Numbered from the stretch's first letter, positions 42,398-51,897 are shown. The stretch is DNA of 64,000 nt from Flavobacteriales bacterium (GCA_015075325.1 JABTUP010000001.1:62001-126000), one strand, 5' to 3'. The notes: generated by a model not told the origin, from the sequence alone. A program made the numbers and translations.

Positions 42398-43712
42398 TAT
42401 TCGATGTTAAAGATAATGATAAAATTCCTTCAACAATTCCTTCGGCATCGACATGAGATAATTTCACTTCTTGAATGGTGTTCTCCAATTCTTTCTGATA
42501 AGGAATTTTTATTTTTATATAATTGGCTGTAAAACCGTGTAAAAAACCTTCGTGGTTTTCGCTTTCAAACAACACTGAATATGTTTTTCCGATGTGCTCG
42601 GCATAAAATTGTCGGCGTTTTTTTTCTGATAAAATGTGTAGCATCTTGCTTCGTTTACTTCGTTCTTCTTTAGGAACAACTTCTGTCATTTTATTTGCAG
42701 TAGTATTTTGCCGCTCCGAATAAGTAAACACATGTAAATAAGAAACTGGTAATTCGTTCAAAAACTGGTAGGTTTCTAAAAAATCTTCTTCGGTTTCGTT
42801 CGGGAAACCAACAATTACATCAACACCAATGCAAGCATGAGGCATCAATCGTTTAATTTCGTTTACTCGCTCTACATACAACTCTCGTTTGTATTTTCTT
42901 CGCATTAACTCCAAAATTTTATTTGAACCCGATTGAAGCGGAATATGAAAATGTGGCATAAATCGCTCCGATTGACTAACAAATTTGATGATATCGCTAC
43001 TCAATAAATTGGGTTCAATAGATGATATTCTAAATCGTTCAATGCCCTCTATTTTATCCAGCTCTTTTATTAAATCAAAAAAAGTTTCTCCTTCTCCTTG
43101 ACCAAAATCGCCAATGTTTACACCTGTCAAAACCACCTCATGCACATCAGTTTTTGCTACTTCTTTCGCTACTTTTACTGTTTCTGCTATGCTGTCGTTT
43201 CTGCTCTTACCACGTGCCAACGGAATGGTGCAAAACGTACAAAAATAGTCGCAGCCATCTTGTATTTTTAAAAACGAACGTGTTCTATCACCTTTCGAAT
43301 ACGAAGGAACAAATTCATTTACTTCCTTAATTTTTGAAGCGTAAATTGCTGCTTTCTCTTTTTTTTCAATATCAGAAAAATGTTCTAAAATTTTAAATTT
43401 TTCAGATGCTCCCAACACCATATCAACACCATAAATTTTAGCTATTTCTTCGGGTTTAAGTTGTGCATAACAACCAATAATGGCTATAAAAGCATTCGGA
43501 TTAACTTTTAAAGCTTTATTTACCAATTGCTTACATTTTTTATCCGCATTTTCGGTAACCGAGCAGGTGTTAATCACATAAACATCAGGATTTTCATCAA
43601 ACTCCACTCTGGCAAAGCCTTCTTCTTCAAACATTCGAGCAATTGACGATGTTTCAGAAAAATTGAGTTTGCAACCCAAAGTGTAAAGCGATACTTTTTT
43701 GTTTGGCATCAT
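42393..43712 (-). CDS. mtaB: tRNA t6A37 methylthiotransferase MtaB
   Basis: Radical-SAM enzyme (439 aa) converting N6-threonylcarbamoyladenosine-37 to its 2-methylthio form in tRNAs reading ANN codons. The N-terminal UPF0004 domain has three cysteines for an Fe-S cluster (C14, C50, C81). The radical-SAM motif CDYFCTFC (C154, C158, C161) follows, and a C-terminal TRAM-like domain (about 370-430). The N-terminal SLYTLGCKLNFSE is typical of MtaB rather than MiaB or RimO. Start is ATG 43712 or 43709. The last residues and the stop codon fall in an interspersed repeat. Confidence 0.94.
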   Translation of the reverse strand: MMPNKKVSLYTLGCKLNFSETSSIARMFEEEGFARVEFDENPDVYVINTCSVTENADKKCKQLVNKALKVNPNAFIAIIGCYAQLKPEEIAKIYGVDMVLGASEKFKILEHFSDIEKKEKAAIYASKIKEVNEFVPSYSKGDRTRSFLKIQDGCDYFCTFCTIPLARGKSRNDSIAETVKVAKEVAKTDVHEVVLTGVNIGDFGQGEGETFFDLIKELDKIEGIERFRISSIEPNLLSSDIIKFVSQSERFMPHFHIPLQSGSNKILELMRRKYKRELYVERVNEIKRLMPHACIGVDVIVGFPNETEEDFLETYQFLNELPVSYLHVFTYSERQNTTANKMTEVVPKEERSKRSKMLHILSEKKRRQFYAEHIGKTYSVLFESENHEGFLHGFTANYIKIKIPYQKELENTIQEVKLSHVDAEGIVEGILSLSLTSNN

Positions 43713-43719
43713 GAGGCTG

Positions 43720-43749
43720 CAAAGTTAATTATCAATTGTCAATTGGCAA
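43720..43749 (-). promoter_or_regulatory. Candidate promoter of mtaB
   Basis: On the minus strand TTG (43749-43747), 19 bp, TAACTTTG (43727-43720), an exact match to the group consensus. The transcript would start within a few bases of the mtaB ATG. The upstream half is made of the ATTATCAATTG repeat. Confidence 0.55.
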
Positions 43750-43760
43750 TTATCAATTTA
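43727..43760. repeat. ATTATCAATTG simple repeat
   Basis: ATTATCAATTGTCAATTGGC followed by AATTATCAATTTA; multiple CAATT units on both strands in the divergent gap. It is related to the short copy before cysN at 10011. Confidence 0.65.
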
Positions 43761-43792
43761 TCCTTTTTAAAAGTTTACTCCTATATAATTAA

Positions 43793-43800
43793 TATATTTG
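43793..43800 (+). promoter_or_regulatory. Candidate -7 box of the PASTA gene
   Basis: TATATTTG matches TAnnTTTG, 33 bp before the ATG at 43834. No clear TTG box is seen upstream. Confidence 0.4.
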
Positions 43801-43833
43801 CCTTTCGTTATAACTTAAGCGTTAGTAACCCAA

Positions 43834-44640
43834 ATGTTGAAATTTATATTTAATAAATCATTTTTAACCCATGTGGCCATAGCAATAGCGGTAGTTTTAT
43901 TGGGTGTTTGGATATTGTTAAAATTTATTGATGGTTACACCAATAATGGTCAAACCATTACTGTTCCTTCGCTTAGCGGATTAACTCCTTCTGAAATTGA
44001 AGATGTTTTAAAAGACAAAAACTTACGCTTTGAAATTATTGATTCAGTGTACGCTGAAAAAGCCAAAAAAGGGGTTGTTTTAGACCAGTTTCCTGCTGCC
44101 GATGATATGGTAAAAGAAAACAGAACCATTTACGTTACGGTTTCAAAAGTTATTCCTCCAAAAATTGCTATTCCAGATGTGGTAGATATGTCGCAACGAT
44201 TGGCTATTGCAAAATTACAAAGCTACGGCTTAAAAATAGGGCGATTAGATTATACTCCTTCCGAATGTTTAAATTGTGTGGTAAAACTCAACATTAGAGG
44301 TAAAGAAGTTCGTCCAAATGATTTGGTATCGAAAGGTTCGGTAATAAACCTTACATTGGGTAGAGGAACAAGCGACGAAAAAGTGTTGGTACCCTATTTA
44401 GTTAACTTAAGTAAACAAGAAGCACAATCGAAATTACAAGAGTCGTTTTTAAATATGGGAGCCGAAATTTATGAAGATTGTAAAACCACTTCCGATTCGT
44501 TGAGTGCAAAAATTTACAAACAATCGCAAAGTGCAAATAGTGCCATAAATATGGGTTACTCCATCGATGTTTGGTTTACTTGCGACCCTTCAAAAATAAA
44601 TTATAATCCACCAGCAGATACTTTAAATTCTAACCCATAA
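43834..44640 (+). CDS. PASTA domain membrane protein
   Basis: A 268-aa bitopic membrane protein: short cytoplasmic N-terminus, one helix (about 10-30, HVAIAIAVVLLGVWILLKF), then three extracytoplasmic PASTA domains (about 38-105, 108-175, 180-250). Typical signatures are VPSLSGLTPSEIEDVLKDKNL, IPDVVDMSQRLAIAKLQSYGL and VPYLVNLSKQEAQSKLQES. PASTA modules bind peptidoglycan fragments or assist cell-wall enzymes. There is no kinase domain, unlike Gram-positive PASTA kinases. The next gene starts directly at the following base. Confidence 0.9.
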   Translation: MLKFIFNKSFLTHVAIAIAVVLLGVWILLKFIDGYTNNGQTITVPSLSGLTPSEIEDVLKDKNLRFEIIDSVYAEKAKKGVVLDQFPAADDMVKENRTIYVTVSKVIPPKIAIPDVVDMSQRLAIAKLQSYGLKIGRLDYTPSECLNCVVKLNIRGKEVRPNDLVSKGSVINLTLGRGTSDEKVLVPYLVNLSKQEAQSKLQESFLNMGAEIYEDCKTTSDSLSAKIYKQSQSANSAINMGYSIDVWFTCDPSKINYNPPADTLNSNP

Positions 44641-46500
44641 ATGATTAGATTAGTTTTATTTTTCTCCTTAATTTTAAGTCAAGTTGTTGCTTTTGCACAA
44701 AAAGATAGCTTGGTAGATATTGGTTCAAACAATAAAATTATTGAACAACGAAGACTTCAGCAAAATGTTTCTGCCAATCGATATTACAGTGATAGCAATA
44801 AGAAAAAGGCTTCTTTATCACTTCCTTTTCTAGACGACTTTTCTCAGTACCATTTTTACCCCGATGGTTCGAAATGGGCTGATGTAAATGTTTTTATTAA
44901 TACAAACTATGCTGTTAACCCTATTTCGTATGGTGTTGCAACATTTGATGGGTTAGATTCTACAGGTTATCCATACAATTTTATCAACCCAACATCTTAT
45001 GGAATTGCCGATTATTTAACTTCAAAACCAATTGATTTAACAACTGTTGTTGATAGTGTTTACCTTAGTTTTTATTATCAACCAAAAGGAATGGGCAACC
45101 AACCCGAAGCTAAAGATAGTTTACGATTGGAGTTTTTTAGAAAATCGGACAGTACGTGGGTTAGAAAATGGGCTGTACCAGGTGCTGCCTTAGCTCCTTT
45201 TAAGTTGGTTATGATTCCTGTTGACGTTCAGTTTCAAAGCGATTCCTTTCAATTTAGATTTAAAAATTATGCAACGCTCTCTGGTAATGTCGATCATTGG
45301 AATGTAGATTATGTTTATTTAAACGATAACCGAACATTTAGTGATACTACTTTAAATGATGTTGCTCTTACCAGAAATTATTACAACATGCTAAACGGTT
45401 ATAGTGCTATGCCTTGGACTCATTACATGGTTGATACCTTAAACAACATGAGTTCTGTAATAAACGTAGAATATAGAAACAATCACAACTCAACCTATTC
45501 TGTTTTTTATGAATACAATGTTATTACCGACAATGGTGCTGGGGCTGTAATTGAATCCTACCCTACTTCAACCTCGTTTAAACCAGTAAATGGATATTCA
45601 TCACTTGTAGAACCTCAAGCGGTTTATTCAAGCCCATTAAATAATTTTTACTTTCCTACCGACGACACTGCAAAAACAAAAGTATTTCAATTAAAAAACT
45701 TCTTTAACATTAGTAGTGGTGCTGTAACCGATTTCAACATTAAAAACGATACGGTTGTTTCGTATCAGGTATTTAGTAATTATTATTCTTATGACGATGG
45801 AAGTGCTGAGGCTGGGTACGGAATTGAAGGTGTTGGAGCTAAATTAGCCAACCAGTTTACCATTAAAAAATCGGACACTTTAGTTGGTATTAGAATTTAT
45901 TTTAATCCAGTAACGTATAACCACAGTAACAAATCGTTTAAACTAAAAATTTGGTCGAGTTTAAATCCAGAGGTTTTAATTTACGAACAAGTTGATTACT
46001 ACAACCCAGTTTACTCATTTACCAACGAGTTTTTAAATTACAATTTAACTACCCCAATATTATTACCTGCAGGAACATACTATTTTGGATACGAAAACAT
46101 TACATCAGATTTTTTAACACTGGGGTACGATTTAAATACCAACTCTAAATACAATATATTTTTTAATGCCGAAGGAATTTGGCAAAATTCTAATTACGAC
46201 GGTAGTTTAATGCTTCACCCATTATTTAAATACAATGATGCAATTATTGGAGTTGATGAAGTAGAAAACGAAAAATCGTCAATTAAAATTTATCCCAATC
46301 CATCACAAGGTATTTTTTATGTTAAAACCTCTCAAGCAATTGAAGCTCATGTTTACGATTTGTTAGGAAATTTAGTAGCACACTTTCCAAAACAACGACA
46401 TACTTCTTTTAACTTAAATTCGCTTACCAACGGTGTATATTTTATCCATTTAACTGGAGAAAAAAATAACTTGGTGGAAAAAATAATCATTTCCAAATAG
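44641..46500 (+). CDS. Secreted protein with T9SS type A sorting domain
   Basis: A 619-aa exported protein with signal peptide (1-20, ending AFAQ). The middle contains a jelly-roll-like region (about 70-240; SYGVATFDGLDSTG, LSFYYQPKGMG, WNVDYVYLND) followed by a second beta-sandwich (about 385-530). The C-terminal sorting domain (about 545-619) has IYPNPSQGIFYVKT and LTNGVYFIHLTGE. The ligand is unknown. It sits between the PASTA gene (no gap) and the pseudouridine synthase, whose frame begins six bases after its stop and in the same reading frame. Confidence 0.88.
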   Translation: MIRLVLFFSLILSQVVAFAQKDSLVDIGSNNKIIEQRRLQQNVSANRYYSDSNKKKASLSLPFLDDFSQYHFYPDGSKWADVNVFINTNYAVNPISYGVATFDGLDSTGYPYNFINPTSYGIADYLTSKPIDLTTVVDSVYLSFYYQPKGMGNQPEAKDSLRLEFFRKSDSTWVRKWAVPGAALAPFKLVMIPVDVQFQSDSFQFRFKNYATLSGNVDHWNVDYVYLNDNRTFSDTTLNDVALTRNYYNMLNGYSAMPWTHYMVDTLNNMSSVINVEYRNNHNSTYSVFYEYNVITDNGAGAVIESYPTSTSFKPVNGYSSLVEPQAVYSSPLNNFYFPTDDTAKTKVFQLKNFFNISSGAVTDFNIKNDTVVSYQVFSNYYSYDDGSAEAGYGIEGVGAKLANQFTIKKSDTLVGIRIYFNPVTYNHSNKSFKLKIWSSLNPEVLIYEQVDYYNPVYSFTNEFLNYNLTTPILLPAGTYYFGYENITSDFLTLGYDLNTNSKYNIFFNAEGIWQNSNYDGSLMLHPLFKYNDAIIGVDEVENEKSSIKIYPNPSQGIFYVKTSQAIEAHVYDLLGNLVAHFPKQRHTSFNLNSLTNGVYFIHLTGEKNNLVEKIIISK

Positions 46501-46506
46501 AATATT

Positions 46507-47553
46507 TTGCAAAATTTTATTGAAGATAATCAACTCGATGAAGAAGAACAAGAGTTTTTCGAGCACTACAAATTTGTTGCTGATAAAGGACAAGATTTTT
46601 TAAGGGTTGACAAATTTTTGATGGATAGAATTCCGAATACATCAAGAAATAAAATTCAGGTTGCAGCCAGCTCTGGAAACATTTTGGTAAACAAAAAAGC
46701 GGTAAAATCAAATTACAGAGTAAAACCTTTTGACGAAATTTCGGTTGTTTTACCTTATCCTCCTCGCGAAATTGAGCTAATTCCGGAAAATATTCCACTA
46801 AACATTTTGTATGAAGATGATGAAGTTTTGGTTATAAATAAACAAGCTGGTTTAGTGGTTCATCCAGGATATGGAAACTATACAGGAACTTTAGTTAATG
46901 GATTAATCTATCATTTTAATAATTTGCCCAACGGAAATACCAACAACCGACCAGGTTTGGTTCATCGACTAGATAAAAATACTTCAGGAATTATGGTTGT
47001 TGCCAAAACCGAATTTGCCATGACTCATTTAGCCAATCAGTTTTTTGAACGAACCACCGAAAGAAGATACAACGCTATTGTATGGGGCGATTTTGAAGAA
47101 GATGAAGGTACAGTAACTGGTAATGTGGCAAGAAGCCTAAAAAACAGAAAAGTGATGGACGTTTTTCCTGAAGGAGATATTGGGAAACATGCTGTAACGC
47201 ACTATAAAGTTTTAAAACGATACGGGTATGTTTCTTTAATAGAATGTAAATTAGAAACTGGTAGAACTCACCAAATTCGGGTTCACATGCAACATATTGG
47301 GCATAGTTTGTTTAATGATAATGAATATGGTGGTGATAAAATATTAAAAGGTACTTCGTTTGCAAAATACAAGCAATTTATAACCAATTGTTTTGAAATT
47401 TTACCAAGGCAAGCACTTCACGCTAAAACATTAGGATTTACTCACCCAACAACCAAAGAGTGGCTACAATTTAACTCAGCATTGCCTGATGACATGCAAC
47501 AAGTTTTAGCTAAATGGGATAATTATTTAGTTAACAGAGAATTGGAAGAATAG
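46507..47553 (+). CDS. RluA family pseudouridine synthase
   Basis: Modifies uridines in 23S rRNA (348 aa). An S4 RNA-binding domain (about 32-95, LRVDKFLMDRIPNTSRNKIQ) is followed by the catalytic domain with HRLDKNTSG (153-161, catalytic D156). The ETGRTHQIRVH motif is also intact; the architecture is that of RluD. The S4 domain begins before the first ATG, so the start must be a non-ATG codon. TTG 46507 is the only reasonable choice after the in-frame TAG ending the previous gene at 46500. A strong bidirectional terminator follows. Confidence 0.93.
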   Translation: MQNFIEDNQLDEEEQEFFEHYKFVADKGQDFLRVDKFLMDRIPNTSRNKIQVAASSGNILVNKKAVKSNYRVKPFDEISVVLPYPPREIELIPENIPLNILYEDDEVLVINKQAGLVVHPGYGNYTGTLVNGLIYHFNNLPNGNTNNRPGLVHRLDKNTSGIMVVAKTEFAMTHLANQFFERTTERRYNAIVWGDFEEDEGTVTGNVARSLKNRKVMDVFPEGDIGKHAVTHYKVLKRYGYVSLIECKLETGRTHQIRVHMQHIGHSLFNDNEYGGDKILKGTSFAKYKQFITNCFEILPRQALHAKTLGFTHPTTKEWLQFNSALPDDMQQVLAKWDNYLVNRELEE

Positions 47554-47561
47554 CATAAACT

Positions 47562-47592
47562 AAAAAGGGCTTCCAAATTGAAAGCCCTTTTT
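47562..47592. terminator. Bidirectional terminator between convergent genes
   Basis: Perfect 11-bp stem AAAAAGGGCTT / AAGCCCTTTTT with a 9-base loop, giving a T run on both strands. It serves the pseudouridine synthase and the large T9SS gene. Confidence 0.9.
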
Positions 47593-47609
47593 AATTTTAA
47601 TCTTTCTTT

Positions 47610-50600
47610 TTACTTCACCATCAACTTATCCGTTTTAATGGTTTGGTTATTTTGAGTAATAGTATAAAAATAAACACCTGATTTTAGGTTGTTGATTTTT
47701 ACTTCATTGTTGGTTGATGTTAAATTTTCGTTTAACACTTCAACTCCTAACATGTTATACACTTTAAAGTTTACTTTACCATTTTCTAAGTTTAGGTTAT
47801 GAGTAATGTTAACCTCTCCACTTGTTGGGTTTGGGAAAACAGCTATAGAGTGTTGGGTGATGAATGTTGAGTTTTGGGTTTCTTCATTGTGATTCATCAA
47901 TCTTGCTGAGCTTAGGTTTATCATTTCAATAGTTTCTAAATCGTTTCTTAAGCCTGCTCTTTTTAATATTGTTTTTGCAAATGATTTTTCGTAAGAATCA
48001 TCTGTTGCATCAGCAAGTTCGGTAATTTTTTGAAGCAAAGTTGCATTGGTTCTTAATTCTTCATCAAAATTAGCACTTTGCTCTAATGCTAATAAACTGC
48101 TGTATAATTTGATAAATGAGCCAAATGTTTTTTTGTTTGCTACCTTATCAAGCAATTCTTGTGCTTTATCAAATTTTCTAGCAGCAAGGTAAAATCTCAT
48201 TTTTTTGTGAGGATTTGCCTCTTTTTCAATAATTGGCAGCATCTCTTCAAAACGATTTTCTACATCTTCGCTTAATAAATAATGTTGCAATAAATTATTT
48301 TTTGCTTTTTCTTTTTGATTTTTAAAGTAGGCAATGGTTTCTTTTTTCTCTTTAATTGCGGTGGTGTCGTTCGTATTCATTTGAGCTAATTCTTCTTCCA
48401 AATCTTCAATTACCACTTGATTGGCTTCCATTTCGCTCATTAAATTGGTTGAGCTGCCACCAAAACTCATGCTCGAACTTCCTCCTCCTGTATTTATTCT
48501 ATCGGGACAACTTGTTGATGGGTTAAAATTATAGCTACCACAAATGGTTGGAAAGGTGTTTAAATTGTTATAATGAGTTGCAATAGGGTAGTTTCTTGGG
48601 GCTAAATTGTAACCATTTGGTTGGCTAAATTGGTAACTTATGTGTTTAGTTAAATCAACATGCCAAAAATCGCCATATTGTGTGGTGTACGAAAACCTAT
48701 TGTTAGATGGACTTGTCGCATTTAAACAAGTACCATGCGTTTGATTAATAGAACCGCTTGAAATTAAGATATCATGGTCTCTACCATTGATATAGGTATT
48801 ACATCTAAATTCTAAGCCTTTTGAACCAGAGCCAAACACACCATTTCCATTTACATCTACAGCTTGTGAGCCAATGTAAAACTTGTCAAAAGTATTTCTG
48901 TAAATTTCATTGTTTTCAGTTCCTGAGTTGAGCACATAAACTCCAACATAACCGTTCTGTGTAGTAGTATTGGTGTTGAAAGTGTTGTTTTCAACAGTGT
49001 ATCCATCACAAGTGTTTAGGTATAATCCATAAGAACTACCCCAGTAGCTATCTGCTCCAACATTAACATAGTTTTGGGTTATTTTTGCTAAATCAACTTC
49101 TTCTAAATAAATGCTTCTCCAATTGTTGTAAAAATTGGTATAACTAACCTCTGTTGTTTTGGTTGACGTTGCAATCGATTCTATTCCTCTTAATAAGTTT
49201 ATAAAGTTTCCTTTATCTGGATTTGTACAATTTACAACATTACATTTTTTGGTTACGGTTATTAAACAATTGTTGGCAGAGATACCCATACCTCTATCAA
49301 TATAAGGTATTGCAGCATAACTTGCCGTATTTTTAAAATCGCAACCGTAAAAGTTTACTCCTTGTACATCAAATAGGTGAGCCATAATTACTGTTGGTGT
49401 TAGGCTGGGTTTGTTTAATTGGGTACTGGTTTGAAATATACAATTGTCAAATTTCGATTCGTCATTTATTGGTAAATTTAAAATACTTTTATTCTGAAAG
49501 CCAAAGAATACGGTTCCTCTATGGTTGTTTTTAAACGTGGTATTGGTAGCTTGTATTACTCCCCCTCTTTTAAAAGTGTAATCTTCCCAAAATACGCCCG
49601 GTGTGCCGCTTTTTACAGTTGCAAAATTATGTACTCCTAAATACGAGTGTTCAATGGTAGAGCTGTTTGCAATAAACCGACCTGCATCGAACCATTGTTT
49701 GTTGGCAGATGGTCCATGAACTTCAATTCCGTTCCACATCGGCGAGTTTTCGCATTGTTTGTTTACAGTAAAAACACAACTAGTTGCGGTAAATCTAGCT
49801 CCTTGTTCTATTACCAATTTTGCATCGGGAGCAAATTCAAATCGTAAGCCTGTAGCAGTTATGTTTGCTCCTGCTTTTATAATTAATTCATCTTTTACGG
49901 TAATGGTTGCTGCATTGCCAAAAGCATTGTTGCTAGTTGTCCAAGTTTGTGTGCCGCTTTGCTCTTTAGAATAGGTGGTGGTGCTGTAGGTGGTGTTTTC
50001 TATGCAACACTCCGTATTTGCTGTAAAATGGTCGGCGTAATTCATTCCGTCGATTTGGTCGGGGAGTAGATATAATTTCTTAGCTGGATTACCATTTAAG
50101 CTACCTCCTGCAATAGAATAGTTGTAGCTTATAGATAGTGAATAATCTAACCAATTGGATGGTGATGGAGTATTAGGATTTGATAATTTAGCCAATCTAT
50201 TACCTACATTGCTTTGTTCTCCAACAAACATCATTTCTCCATTTTTATCTAATTCAATTTGAGTAAATTGAAAATCTTGTGCATTAGCAACAAGTAGTGG
50301 CTGTTTATTGTTGTTCCCTGAACCTATTACATGATATTCAATTGGATTTAAATTAAAGCTATTGGTTTCATGAGTAAATAAAAATGTACCACCATTTGGA
50401 GAAAATTCTATTCCATGAGGTAACGCTTCTTTTGTAATTGGTGTTGTTTGGACTGGTAGTACTGTATATTCTATTGTGCTATTATCAATATTTAACGAAT
50501 TATAATCGATATCGTAATTAATAATTACCCAATCACCATCATCGTTTAAAAATGAATATGCAGTTCGATAAATTTTCTGATTAGCTGAATTGGTAAGTTC

Positions 50601-51386
50601 AATAATTTCTAATTCAGATCTATTATTTATTATTTCACTAGCACTTTCAGTTCCTATAGGATAAAGGCTTTTTACAAATGATAGCCCATTATTGTCTATT
50701 TTATAAACATGAAGAGCGTTAAATGAATTTATAAAAACCAACCTACTATTATCGGTTCTAATTTGAGTAGCAGCATATTTGTGATGTATGTTTCTATAAA
50801 ACAAATGATAAGATGGCGGTGAAGATGGCATTATTCCTAAAATACTCTGAGGATATATCCATTGAGCTCCTAAATTTACGGGGTCAGCGACAGATAAATC
50901 AAACATACCCCACATCGGATAACATGCATTTGAACCTGGCACAGCAACAGGTTGGTCTCCAAAAAGATAATATTTATTACAATCTTCAGGGTCGGGTAAA
51001 ACTAGTAATTCATTTGCACCTGCGAGTTCTGGTCTGTAGTAGCTATAATCTTGTTCTATTATAAAAATTAAATGACCGTCTTTGTTGTAAATATAACCAT
51101 CAACGATAAAAAACAATAAATCGCCATTGGCATCTTGCATCGCATTATGCCCATATTCTGGTATTTGCCAATCATAGCCATCTTCAGGATCAGTTGGATT
51201 GTTTGAAAATCCACTGCCTATATAATAAGCTTCTGTTGGCTTGGGCAGGGGGATAGATTGAGGCACCCCTGATACATATTTAACATAATTAGGAGGCAAG
51301 CTCCATACGTTATTTTGTCCGTTAGCAAACGGAATGGTTAGTGCTAACAAAATAGTAGCAAAAACAATTAAAGTTAGATTTTTCAT
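47610..51386 (-). CDS. Very large secreted protein with beta-helix region and T9SS type A sorting domain
   Basis: A 1258-aa extracellular protein. Signal peptide 1-23 (ending FANGQ), then about 450 residues resembling a beta-propeller with recurring NGDLLFFIVDGYI-like strands. A right-handed beta-helix-like section follows (about 510-940; GVHNFATVKSG, NNWRSIYLEEVDLAKI, NNTFNTNTTTQNGYVGVYV). Then comes a Lys/Glu-rich coiled coil and helical segment (about 985-1160), and a sorting domain (about 1180-1258; FPNPTSGEVNIT, LKSGVYFYTI). ATG 51386 starts the signal sequence; the frame runs 16 codons further. Residues just before the sorting domain (QNSTFITQHS) derive from a simple repeat. Probably a surface adhesin. 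Confidence 0.87.
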   Translation of the reverse strand: MKNLTLIVFATILLALTIPFANGQNNVWSLPPNYVKYVSGVPQSIPLPKPTEAYYIGSGFSNNPTDPEDGYDWQIPEYGHNAMQDANGDLLFFIVDGYIYNKDGHLIFIIEQDYSYYRPELAGANELLVLPDPEDCNKYYLFGDQPVAVPGSNACYPMWGMFDLSVADPVNLGAQWIYPQSILGIMPSSPPSYHLFYRNIHHKYAATQIRTDNSRLVFINSFNALHVYKIDNNGLSFVKSLYPIGTESASEIINNRSELEIIELTNSANQKIYRTAYSFLNDDGDWVIINYDIDYNSLNIDNSTIEYTVLPVQTTPITKEALPHGIEFSPNGGTFLFTHETNSFNLNPIEYHVIGSGNNNKQPLLVANAQDFQFTQIELDKNGEMMFVGEQSNVGNRLAKLSNPNTPSPSNWLDYSLSISYNYSIAGGSLNGNPAKKLYLLPDQIDGMNYADHFTANTECCIENTTYSTTTYSKEQSGTQTWTTSNNAFGNAATITVKDELIIKAGANITATGLRFEFAPDAKLVIEQGARFTATSCVFTVNKQCENSPMWNGIEVHGPSANKQWFDAGRFIANSSTIEHSYLGVHNFATVKSGTPGVFWEDYTFKRGGVIQATNTTFKNNHRGTVFFGFQNKSILNLPINDESKFDNCIFQTSTQLNKPSLTPTVIMAHLFDVQGVNFYGCDFKNTASYAAIPYIDRGMGISANNCLITVTKKCNVVNCTNPDKGNFINLLRGIESIATSTKTTEVSYTNFYNNWRSIYLEEVDLAKITQNYVNVGADSYWGSSYGLYLNTCDGYTVENNTFNTNTTTQNGYVGVYVLNSGTENNEIYRNTFDKFYIGSQAVDVNGNGVFGSGSKGLEFRCNTYINGRDHDILISSGSINQTHGTCLNATSPSNNRFSYTTQYGDFWHVDLTKHISYQFSQPNGYNLAPRNYPIATHYNNLNTFPTICGSYNFNPSTSCPDRINTGGGSSSMSFGGSSTNLMSEMEANQVVIEDLEEELAQMNTNDTTAIKEKKETIAYFKNQKEKAKNNLLQHYLLSEDVENRFEEMLPIIEKEANPHKKMRFYLAARKFDKAQELLDKVANKKTFGSFIKLYSSLLALEQSANFDEELRTNATLLQKITELADATDDSYEKSFAKTILKRAGLRNDLETIEMINLSSARLMNHNEETQNSTFITQHSIAVFPNPTSGEVNITHNLNLENGKVNFKVYNMLGVEVLNENLTSTNNEVKINNLKSGVYFYTITQNNQTIKTDKLMVK
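47850..47880. repeat. CAACATTCATC-type repeat inside the large T9SS gene
   Basis: On the coding strand it reads AACCCAAAACTCAACATTCA followed by TCACCCAACACTC. It resembles the TTCAACATTCAAC run at 53463-53485 in the type B protein and encodes the linker QNSTFITQHS. Confidence 0.5.
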
Positions 51387-51472
51387 AGTATTTATTTTAA
51401 TATTTGAGAATTTCTTTGTATAATCAGGTTGCAATTTATATCTTAAATTATTAAAATAAATATTAATTTTTA

Positions 51473-51505
51473 TTCTAAATTATTACTTTTGGTTCTAAAT
51501 TAGAA
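51473..51505 (+). promoter_or_regulatory. Promoter and candidate operators of the XRE regulator gene
   Basis: Two direct copies of TTCTAAATTA (51473-51482 and 51493-51502); the second extends to a perfect palindrome TTCTAA-A-TTAGAA (51493-51505). Between them lies TACTTTTG (51484-51491), an exact TAnnTTTG box, 18 bp before the ATG. This is a compact layout for self-repression by the helix-turn-helix protein. Confidence 0.6.
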
Positions 51506-51509
51506 TTTT

Positions 51510-51863
51510 ATGAAGAAAAATATTGGAACAAAAGTGCGTCAACTCAGAGAATTAAAGGGTTTTACACAAGAATACATAGCCTCACAGTTGGGTGTGTCTC
51601 AAAGAGCATATAGTAAAATTGAAACAAATGAAACTCGGTTAGATTGGGAAAAACTTAATAAAATAGCTGACATTCTCGAAATGAATCCTACTGACATTGC
51701 AACATTTGATGATAATTTAATCTTTAACAATTGCCATCAATCGGGTAAATTTGAGCAATTTATCAATCAAATACCCGAAAAATTAATAGAACAGTATGAG
51801 AAACGAATAACACATTTAGAAAATGAAATAGCATTTTTAAGAGAAGAATTAAAAAAACGTTAG
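51510..51863 (+). CDS. XRE-type helix-turn-helix regulator with coiled-coil tail
   Basis: A 117-aa protein with a Cro/C1-type HTH (about 5-60: RQLRELKGFTQEYIASQLGVSQRAYSKIE) and a C-terminal coiled coil (about 92-117, YEKRITHLENEIAFLREEL) that should dimerise it. It is transcribed divergently from the large T9SS gene and is 34 bp ahead of the type B T9SS gene, so it may control either. A TTCTAAAATT sequence like its own candidate operator lies before the downstream gene. No toxin or phage neighbour is present. Confidence 0.88.
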   Translation: MKKNIGTKVRQLRELKGFTQEYIASQLGVSQRAYSKIETNETRLDWEKLNKIADILEMNPTDIATFDDNLIFNNCHQSGKFEQFINQIPEKLIEQYEKRITHLENEIAFLREELKKR

Positions 51864-51866
51864 AAG

Positions 51867-51886
51867 TTCTAAAATTTGTATTTTTG
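51867..51886 (+). promoter_or_regulatory. Candidate promoter and operator-like site before the T9SS type B gene
   Basis: TATTTTTG (51879-51886) matches TAnnTTTG and lies 11 bp before the ATG. It is preceded by TTCTAAAATT (51867-51876), close to the TTCTAAATTA sites of the regulator gene. AT-rich sequence makes chance matches likely. Confidence 0.35.
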
Positions 51887-51897
51887 TTATAAACTAT

